NCBI GenBank assembly: GCA_963793415.1
Contig: CAWCAC010000002.1
Location: 806,001 to 870,000, forward strand
Source: CAXMST01 sp963793415
GTDB taxonomy: Bacteria > Actinomycetota > Thermoleophilia > Solirubrobacterales > 70-9
Length of the DNA stretch: 64,000 nucleotides
Direction: 5' to 3'
In this document: positions 58,164-64,000 of the stretch, piece by piece
Numbering within the stretch: position 1 is the first letter of the stretch
Layout: every line of letters begins with the position of its first letter
The notes under the pieces: model-generated
Told to the model about the DNA's origin: nothing
What the model saw: the letters and a program-made list of their open reading frames with translations, nothing else
Database searches by the model: none
Program-made: the position numbers and the translations under genes

Positions 58164-59816
58164 TCAGAAGAACGCTCCGCCCTGGTACTCGCCGAAGACT
58201 TCCCGCAGCGCGCCGCATACCTCGCCGATCGAGGCGTTGGCGCGCAGCGCCTCCTTCATCGCGGGGAGCATGTTGCCGTCGCCCCGGGCGACGTCCTGGA
58301 GCGCCAGCAGCTTCGCATCGACCGCCGCCTGGTCGCGGTTCTGCTTGAACTCGCGCAGGCGCTTGACCTGCCGCACCTCGGACTCGGGGTCGACCTTGAG
58401 GATGTCGACCTCGTCCGGGGTGTCGGTGACGAACTTGTTGACGCCGACGATCACGTCCTGGCCGCTCTTGTAACGCTCGTGATAGCTGGCGGCGGACTCC
58501 TCGATCTCCTTCTGCATGAAGTCGAGCGCGTGGACCGAGCCGCCCTGCTCGGCGACCTGCTCCATCAACTCCTTCGCGCGCAACTCGATCTCGTCGGTCA
58601 GCGACTCGACGAAGTAGGAGCCGGCGAAGGGGTCGACCGTGTCGGTGGCGCCCGATTCATAGGCGAGGACCTGTTGAGTCCTGAGCGCAATCCGGGCCGA
58701 GCGCTCGGTCGGCAGTGCCAGCGCCTCGTCGAATCCGTTCGTGTGCAGGCTCTGGGTGCCACCGCAGACCGCCGCGAAGCCCTGCAGCGCGACGCGAATG
58801 ATGTTGACCTCGGGCTGCTGGGCTTGCAGGGTGACGCCGCCGGTCTGGGTGTGGAAGCGGATCATCTGCGACTTCGGGTTGTCGGAGCCGAAGCGGTCGC
58901 GGATGATCTCGGCCCACATCCGGCGCACGGCGCGGAACTTGGCGATCTCCTGGAAGACGTTGTTGTGGCCGTTGAAGAAGAACGCCAGGCGCGGTGCGAA
59001 CTGATCGATCGTGAGACCGCGGTCGAGCGCCGCTTCGACGTAGGCGATCGCGTTCGAGAGCGTGAACGCGACCTCCTGTACGGCCGAGCAGCCCTTCTCG
59101 CGGATGTGGTACCCGCTGATCGAGATCGTGTTCCACTTCGGCACGTTCTCGGCGCAGTACTCGAAGATGTCGGTCGTCAGCCGCATCGTCGGCTCGGGCG
59201 GGTAGATGTAGTTGCCGCGCGCCATGTACTCCTTGAGGACATCGTTCTGGACGGTCCCGCGCAGGTCCTTGGAGGCGACGCCCTGCTCTTCGCCGACGAG
59301 TTCGTAGAGCAGCAGCAGCACCGAGGCCGGCGCGTTGATCGTCATCGAGGTCGAGACGTCGCTGAGCGGGATCTGGTCGAAGCAGATCCGCATGTCCTCG
59401 ATCGTGTCGATCGGGACGCCGGTGCGGCCGACCTCGCCCTCGCAGATCGTCTCGTCGGAGTCGCGGCCGAGCTGGGTCGGCAGGTCGAAGGCCATCGACA
59501 GGCCGGTCGAGCCGTGCTCGATCAGATAGCGGTAGCGCTCGTTCGTATCCTCGGGGCTCGAGAAGCCGGCGTACTGGCGCATCGTCCAGAGCCGATCCCG
59601 GTACATGCCTTCGTGGATGCCGCGGGTGAACGGATAGGAGCCGGGATCGCCGAGTCGCTCCTCGAGTCCGGGCGCGACGTCGTCCTCCTCGTAGAGGCGG
59701 TCGATCTCGATGCCGGAGTCGGTGATGCGGCGCGGATCGTCGGGGCCGACGACGGGGGCGATGTAGCGGTAGATGTCGTCGGCTACGGGCTGGGAGGGAT
59801 CGTTCGAGTTGCTCAC
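58164..59816 (-). CDS. Methylmalonyl-CoA mutase large (substrate-binding) subunit
   Basis: The 550-residue protein has the acyl-CoA mutase TIM barrel: RQYAGFSSPEDTNERYRYLI with the Tyr typical for methylmalonyl-CoA, STGLSMAFDLPTQLGRDSD, and MARGNYIYPPEPTMRL with an Arg where isobutyryl-CoA mutases have Gln. It ends before a B12-binding domain, so a separate small subunit is needed and is not in the window. It would finish propionyl-CoA use after the carboxylase at 27,317. GTG 59816 follows TATCCT (59824-59829, minus strand) by seven bases. It is a metabolic gene set within the glycan region. Confidence 0.9.
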   Translation of the reverse strand: MSNSNDPSQPVADDIYRYIAPVVGPDDPRRITDSGIEIDRLYEEDDVAPGLEERLGDPGSYPFTRGIHEGMYRDRLWTMRQYAGFSSPEDTNERYRYLIEHGSTGLSMAFDLPTQLGRDSDETICEGEVGRTGVPIDTIEDMRICFDQIPLSDVSTSMTINAPASVLLLLYELVGEEQGVASKDLRGTVQNDVLKEYMARGNYIYPPEPTMRLTTDIFEYCAENVPKWNTISISGYHIREKGCSAVQEVAFTLSNAIAYVEAALDRGLTIDQFAPRLAFFFNGHNNVFQEIAKFRAVRRMWAEIIRDRFGSDNPKSQMIRFHTQTGGVTLQAQQPEVNIIRVALQGFAAVCGGTQSLHTNGFDEALALPTERSARIALRTQQVLAYESGATDTVDPFAGSYFVESLTDEIELRAKELMEQVAEQGGSVHALDFMQKEIEESAASYHERYKSGQDVIVGVNKFVTDTPDEVDILKVDPESEVRQVKRLREFKQNRDQAAVDAKLLALQDVARGDGNMLPAMKEALRANASIGEVCGALREVFGEYQGGAFF

Positions 59817-59823
59817 GCGCGGA

Positions 59824-59860
59824 AGGATAGATGCGGGGAGCGGCCCCGGCTCACTAGCCT
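59824..59860. promoter_or_regulatory. Divergent leaderless -10 elements
   Basis: TATCCT (59824-59829, minus strand) serves the GTG at 59816; TAGCCT (59855-59860, plus strand) serves the ATG at 59868. Both gaps are seven bases. Confidence 0.5.
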
Positions 59861-59867
59861 GCCGTCG

Positions 59868-60776
59868 ATGATCGAGGGCGCAGGGAGCAGACCGGCGCCG
59901 TTCCGGAGCCGCATCCGCAACGGGGCACGCCGCCGCTGGGGCGACGCTCGCCGCTGGGCGATCCGCGCCCGGCTCGACTTCCAGGACAGCCGCGACGGCA
60001 GTCGCGATCCGTTGCTGCCGCCCCGCCGCCTCGGTCTGCCCGCCCCGACGCCGAAGCTCGGCGAGCGGATCGTCGAGCTGATGAAACAGCATGGTGCGCT
60101 CGACCGCAGCTCAGACGTGCTCGACATCGGTTGCGGCCCCGGCCGGATCGCGGCGCCGCTCGCCCGCTGGCTGAGCCCATCGGCGACCTACGAGGGCTTC
60201 GACGTGATGCCGAAGTCGATCGCCTGGTGCGAGAAGGCGATCAGCCGCCGGTATCCCAACTTCCACTTCCGGGTCGCCGACGTGATCAACGGCGAGTACA
60301 ACCCCGACGGCGCCGAGCGGGCGTCCGAGTACACCTTTCCCTACCCATCGGGGGGCTTCGACGTGGCGCTGGCGACCTCGCTGTTCACCCACCTGAAGCC
60401 GTTCGAGTCCGAGCGCTACCTGGCGGAGACGGCGCGAACCCTGCGTCCGGGCGGCCGCTTGGTCGGGACCTGGTTCCTGCTCGACACCCCGATCGAGGCC
60501 GCGCTCGAGGAGGGGATCCTGCAGCCGCCGGGCATGTTCTCGGCGAGTCGGCCGCCGCTACGGCTTCAGCACCGGCTCACCGACGAGGCCGGCTACGAGT
60601 TCCGGACGCCGAACGCGAACGTGCCCGAGTACATGATCGCGATCGACGAGTCCGAGGTTCGCGCTCTGCACGAGCGAGCGGGGCTCGAGGTCGTCAACGT
60701 CCTGCGCGGCAGCTGGGCCGGGGGTGGCGAGAGGCTCGGCCAGGACGTGGTCGTCGCCGAGCGCGGTCAGGACTGA
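59868..60776 (+). CDS. Class I SAM-dependent methyltransferase
   Basis: A 302-residue protein. After a basic N-terminal region (RSRIRNGARRRWGDARRWAI) it has DVLDIGCGPGRIAAPLARWL (near 83), YEGFDVMPKSIAWCEKAISR, and DVALATSLFTHLKPFESERY, LRPGGRLVGTWFLLDTPIEA. The C-terminal part has YMIAIDESEVRALHERAGLE. It is typical of methyltransferases in glycan clusters. It is separate from the adjoining GT4 operon, which converges on it. Confidence 0.87.
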   Translation: MIEGAGSRPAPFRSRIRNGARRRWGDARRWAIRARLDFQDSRDGSRDPLLPPRRLGLPAPTPKLGERIVELMKQHGALDRSSDVLDIGCGPGRIAAPLARWLSPSATYEGFDVMPKSIAWCEKAISRRYPNFHFRVADVINGEYNPDGAERASEYTFPYPSGGFDVALATSLFTHLKPFESERYLAETARTLRPGGRLVGTWFLLDTPIEAALEEGILQPPGMFSASRPPLRLQHRLTDEAGYEFRTPNANVPEYMIAIDESEVRALHERAGLEVVNVLRGSWAGGGERLGQDVVVAERGQD

Positions 60777-60803
60777 CGCCGGCGGCACTCCGCGGCGGAG
60801 CGC

Positions 60804-62090
60804 TCAGCGGGCCCGCGCCGCGATCGCGTCCTCGACCACGGCCGCCATCGCCTCGGCCGCGGCCGGGTAGCTGTAGCGGGCGAGCAGCGATGGGTCGGGG
60901 GTCGCGAGACCTGTGGTGACGAGCCGTGCCAGCGCCTCGGCGATCGCGGCTGCGTCGTCGGCGGGGAAGACCGGGACGCCGCCCTCGCCGAGGATGCGGC
61001 CGGCCTCGGTGCCGGCGCAGAGGCCGAAAATCGGGCGCGCGGCGGCGAGGTACTCGAAGAGCTTGAAGTTGACCAGCTGGCTGCGGGTCGGCTGGGCGAG
61101 CAGCAGCAGCGCGTCGGCCCGTCGCTGCAGGGCGAGCGACTGCTCGCGCTCGAGGCTGCCGAGCAGGGTCACCTTGACCGGGTCCCTGGCGATCCCGTCG
61201 AAGAGCGTCCTCTCGTCGTCGCGGAGCGGCCCGGCGATCGCGACTTCGAGCCGTGCCGCGAGGTCCTGTCGGCTCGAGCCCAGCCGCCTGACGGCCTCGA
61301 CGAACGGCCGTGGGTCGCGACCGTAGCTGCCGAACCGCCCCGCGTAGACGAGCGAAACCCGCTCGGGATCGAGCATCCCCGCGACCGTCTCGCTCGAGGC
61401 GGGGCCGGGCTCGGCGTCGGGGTCCCAGGCATTGGCGATCACGGCGGGCTCGGCGATCCGCCGCGTGCGCAGGTCCTCGGCAGCCGGCTCGCTGACGCAG
61501 ACGACCCGGTCGGCGGCCCCCAGGACGCGGCGCTCCATGCGACGGTCGAGCCTGCGCTGAAGGCCGAGTGGGAAGCGCGGCCGCAGCGGCTCGAAGGTCC
61601 AGGCGTCGCGGACGTCGGCGACCCAGGGCAGGCCGCGCCGGTGCAGCGCCCGGCCGATCAGGTGGGCGGTCTCGGGCGGTGAGGTGGTGATCACGGCGTC
61701 GAAGCGCCGGCGGCGGTGTGCCCTCAGCGCTGCCCGTCTCGCGAACGGGCCCCAAGCCACGCGTAGAGGCTCGGGATGCACCGCGTACGCGAGCGGGTGC
61801 GGCTTGCCCGAGTACGTGTCGGAGTCGAACAGCGAGTCGATCCGCTCGTGACCGGCACGCTTCGCGCGGATCGTCTGCAGGTCGTCGGCCCTGATCACCT
61901 CGATGCCCTCGAGCCCCTCGATCTCACCGCCGCGGTCGCCGAACGCCGTCGTCGTCAGAACGGTGACCCGGTGGCCGAGCCGGCTCAGGTACTTGGCCAT
62001 CGCTGCCGGCCGCTGAGCGCCGGTGTCACGGGTTGGCGGGAAGAAGTAGGAGACGAGCAGGATCGAGCGTCCCCGCCCTCCGGCGCTCAT
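60804..62090 (-). CDS. GT4-family glycosyltransferase
   Basis: The 428-residue GT-B protein has SILLVSYFFPPTRDTGAQRP at the N-terminus, WVADVRDAWTFEPLRPRFPL, VSLVYAGRFGSYGRDPRPFV in the C-terminal domain, and PIFGLCAGTEAGRILGEGG in place of the usual EPFG donor-site motif. Retaining sugar transfer onto a glycan is likely. Its ATG overlaps the next gene's stop by four bases (62087-62090). Confidence 0.9.
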   Translation of the reverse strand: MSAGGRGRSILLVSYFFPPTRDTGAQRPAAMAKYLSRLGHRVTVLTTTAFGDRGGEIEGLEGIEVIRADDLQTIRAKRAGHERIDSLFDSDTYSGKPHPLAYAVHPEPLRVAWGPFARRAALRAHRRRRFDAVITTSPPETAHLIGRALHRRGLPWVADVRDAWTFEPLRPRFPLGLQRRLDRRMERRVLGAADRVVCVSEPAAEDLRTRRIAEPAVIANAWDPDAEPGPASSETVAGMLDPERVSLVYAGRFGSYGRDPRPFVEAVRRLGSSRQDLAARLEVAIAGPLRDDERTLFDGIARDPVKVTLLGSLEREQSLALQRRADALLLLAQPTRSQLVNFKLFEYLAAARPIFGLCAGTEAGRILGEGGVPVFPADDAAAIAEALARLVTTGLATPDPSLLARYSYPAAAEAMAAVVEDAIAARAR

Positions 62091-63292
62091 CGAGCGGCTC
62101 CGGTTGGCGCTCCCTCGCCGAGCTTGAGCTGCCGGGCCGCGATCGCTTCGCCGTACGCCTCGTCCATGCGATCGAGCAACGCCGGCCAGGCCCAGCGCTC
62201 CTCGCAGCGCCGTCGCCCCTCGGCTCCCATCCGCTCGCGTCCGTCGCGCCCGAGGTCGACGACTCGGTCGAGCGCTTCGGCGGCGGCGGCCGAGTCTCCG
62301 GCTGGGACGAGGAAGCCGGTCTCGCCGTCGTCAATCACGGCGCGCACGCCCGGGTAGTCGGTGGCGACCGCGGGCAGCCCGCAGGCGAGCGCCTCGATCA
62401 GCACGATCCCGAAAGACTCGGGCGGCTCGGTCGTCAGCACGAACAGGTCGCACGCCCGCAGGACGTCGGGCAGCTCGCCGTGCGGGACGCGGCCGAGAAA
62501 GTGGACGCGGTTGCCGACGCCGGCCTCGCGGGCCTGGGCCCGGAAGCCGTCGAGCAGCTCGCCTCCGCCGGCGACGACCAGATGTACGTTGCGGGCGCGG
62601 GCGCGGGAGAGGGCCTCGATCGCGACGTCGAGTCGCTTGAAGTGATGGGCGCGGTCGAGCGTGGCGACGAAGGCGGCGGCGACCGCGTCGGCCGGGATCC
62701 CGAGCTCGGCGCGGAGTGCCGCGGCGTCCTGCCCGGGCGAGAAGGCCTCGGTGTCGACGCCGTTCGGCATCTCGATCACGCGCTCGGGAGTGCGGTCGAG
62801 CGCCTTACGCAGGTACGGGACCGAGCGGGCATGGTCCTCGCTGAGGACGAGGATCCGGTCGGCCGAGCGGATCAGGGTGGGGGAGACCGTGTGCTCGTAG
62901 GTCTCGAACAGGACTCCGCGCGGTCCCGAGCCGAGCAGCCGGTTCTTGTAGTGGACGATCAGCGCAGCCCGCCTTCGCTTGCGGCTCAGGCGAGAGAGCA
63001 GCGTCAGTTCCGATCCGAAGATGAACGGGTAGTGGATGTGGACGACGTCGAAGCCCTCGAGCCGCGCGAGGCGGGGCAGCAGCGGCGCGTTGCCGATCGC
63101 GAAGGGTGGGTTGATCCGGTGCACGATCGCCTTGCCGGGATCCGGGGCCTCGCCCTCGGCGGGCGCGGTGAACACCTCGACGTGATGACCGCGCTCGGCC
63201 TGACCGCGTGCGAAGCGATAGGCGGTGTTTCCGGCGCCACCCGGATACGGCGGAAAGGTCGCCGTCAGATGGGCGATCCGGAGCGGCTGCAC
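62087..63292 (-). CDS. GT4-family glycosyltransferase
   Basis: The 401-residue GT-B protein has LTATFPPYPGGAGNTAYRFA (acceptor-side Gly loop), VVHIHYPFIFGSELTLLSRL, IEMPNGVDTEAFSPGQDAAA and TTEPPESFGIVLIEALACGL, with the E-x7-E donor motif. The GTG is two bases after the UDP-sugar-decarboxylase-like gene stop, so the three genes at the right edge form one unit. A xylose- or uronate-type donor is possible from that neighbour. Confidence 0.93.
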   Translation of the reverse strand: MQPLRIAHLTATFPPYPGGAGNTAYRFARGQAERGHHVEVFTAPAEGEAPDPGKAIVHRINPPFAIGNAPLLPRLARLEGFDVVHIHYPFIFGSELTLLSRLSRKRRRAALIVHYKNRLLGSGPRGVLFETYEHTVSPTLIRSADRILVLSEDHARSVPYLRKALDRTPERVIEMPNGVDTEAFSPGQDAAALRAELGIPADAVAAAFVATLDRAHHFKRLDVAIEALSRARARNVHLVVAGGGELLDGFRAQAREAGVGNRVHFLGRVPHGELPDVLRACDLFVLTTEPPESFGIVLIEALACGLPAVATDYPGVRAVIDDGETGFLVPAGDSAAAAEALDRVVDLGRDGRERMGAEGRRRCEERWAWPALLDRMDEAYGEAIAARQLKLGEGAPTGAAR

Positions 63293-63294
63293 GG

Positions 63295-64000
63295 TCAGTC
63301 GGCGGCGCCGACCAGCTGCTCCACCCCTGCCTCGGAGATCGTTCGATGGAGCCCTTCCGCGAGATCGACCGTCGGCTGCCAGTCGAGCAGCTCGCGGGCG
63401 CGGGTCGTGTCCGGCTGACGCACCTGCGGATCGTCGACGGGGAGCGCCTCGAAGACGATCTCCGAGCGTGACTCGGTCGCCTTGATCACAGCTTCGGCGA
63501 GCTCGAGCAGCGTCTTCTCGTCCGGGTTGCCGATGTTGACCGGCATGTGGACTTCGGATGAGACCAGCTTGATGAAGCCGCGGATCAGGTCCTCGACGTA
63601 ACAGAAGCTGCGGGTCTGGCTGCCGTCCCCGAACACCGTCAGCGGCTTGTCCTGAAGCGCCTGGCGCAGGAAGGTCGGGATCGCGCGGCCGTCGTGCGGG
63701 CGCATCCGGGCGCCGTAGGTGTTGAAGATCCGGACGATGCAGGTATCGACGCCCTGCTGGCGGTGGTAGGCCATCGTCAGCGCCTCCGCGTAGCGCTTCG
63801 CCTCGTCGTAGACGCCGCGCGGGCCGATCGGGTTGACGTGCCCCCAGTAGCTCTCCGGCTGCGGGTGGATCTGCGGGTCGCCGTAGACCTCCGAGGTCGA
63901 GGCGAGCATGAAGCGGGCCCGCTTTGCCTTGGCGACGCCGAGCATATTGTGGGTTCCCATCGAGCCGACCTTGAGCGTATGCAGCGGCAGCCGCAGATAG
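63295..64000 (-). CDS. NAD-dependent nucleotide-sugar epimerase/dehydratase, UDP-glucuronate decarboxylase-like (5' partial)
   Basis: The coding frame runs to the window edge; the visible part (about 235 residues) is the C-terminal two-thirds of an extended SDR. ASTSEVYGDP contains the catalytic Ser/Thr region, GPRGVYDEAKRYAEALTMAY the Tyr-x3-Lys pair, then RIFNTYGARMRPHDGRAIPT and FGDGSQTRSFCYVEDLIRG. This order is characteristic of UDP-glucuronate decarboxylase (UXS), which makes UDP-xylose, and less so of dTDP-glucose 4,6-dehydratase. An in-frame ATG at 63960 is internal: codons before it continue the family sequence (LHTLKVGSMGTHNMLG). Confidence 0.88.
   Translation of the reverse strand, partial: YLRLPLHTLKVGSMGTHNMLGVAKAKRARFMLASTSEVYGDPQIHPQPESYWGHVNPIGPRGVYDEAKRYAEALTMAYHRQQGVDTCIVRIFNTYGARMRPHDGRAIPTFLRQALQDKPLTVFGDGSQTRSFCYVEDLIRGFIKLVSSEVHMPVNIGNPDEKTLLELAEAVIKATESRSEIVFEALPVDDPQVRQPDTTRARELLDWQPTVDLAEGLHRTISEAGVEQLVGAAD

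Noticed and set aside
57912..59867. N-terminal extension of the methyltransferase frame at 59,868
   Set aside because: The extension runs antisense through the mutase gene; the ATG at 59868 has a good leaderless promoter and starts just before the methyltransferase domain.

Overview
The window looks like chromosomal DNA from a high-GC actinobacterium, most like the deep-branching Thermoleophilia/Solirubrobacterales. This placement is inferred from GC content, gene families and promoter style; no marker gene was searched. About 61 protein genes are supported, mostly in short overlapping operons. No tRNA, rRNA, CRISPR array, IS element or prophage was seen. Many genes start on GTG or TTG placed 6-10 nt after a TAnnnT hexamer with no ribosome binding site, so leaderless transcription seems common.

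Layout. 1-14,600 is mainly acyl-CoA and central metabolism: a partial alkylglycerone-phosphate-synthase-like flavoprotein, two adjacent acyl-CoA dehydrogenases that look like a heteromeric enzyme, citrate synthase, a PfkB kinase, a DEAD-box helicase, and a convergent kinase/dehydrogenase pair that matches the two halves of eukaryotic ACAD10/11. 14,600-25,000 is a sulfur block: a TauE/SafE permease, a cysteine-free Rrf2 regulator and the operon sulfite reductase - APS reductase - ATP sulfurylase - APS kinase. A PHP phosphoesterase, a secreted serine protease, a PucR-type regulator and a TVP38-like membrane protein lie among them. The sulfite reductase carries an apparent one-base frameshift near its C-terminus. 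25,300-30,000 holds a dodecin, a small carboxylase-epsilon-like protein, an ornithine-cyclodeaminase-family enzyme, a propionyl-CoA-carboxylase-type beta subunit and an unusual HD-GYP-like/GNAT fusion.

30,100-64,000 is a large surface-glycan region. It has GT2, StrF-like, GT-C and GT4 glycosyltransferases, a Wzm/Wzt exporter whose operon also encodes a methyltransferase and a sulfotransferase, a Wzx/MATE-like flippase, nine SAM methyltransferases, two sulfotransferase-fold proteins plus a secreted arylsulfotransferase-family protein, two acyltransferase-3 proteins, two hexapeptide acyltransferases and two phytanoyl-CoA-dioxygenase-family oxygenases. A methylmalonyl-CoA mutase subunit is embedded in it and a UDP-glucuronate-decarboxylase-like gene runs off the right edge.

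How it may fit together (inference): the [4Fe-4S] APS reductase can make cysteine sulfur without PAPS, so the APS kinase in the same operon may supply PAPS to the sulfotransferases in the glycan region. The most striking architecture is a mirror-image duplication centred near 49,720 (PhyH-hexapeptide / hexapeptide-PhyH), flanked by related acyltransferase-3 genes. Together with the export operon it suggests a heavily methylated, probably sulfated and acylated envelope glycan.
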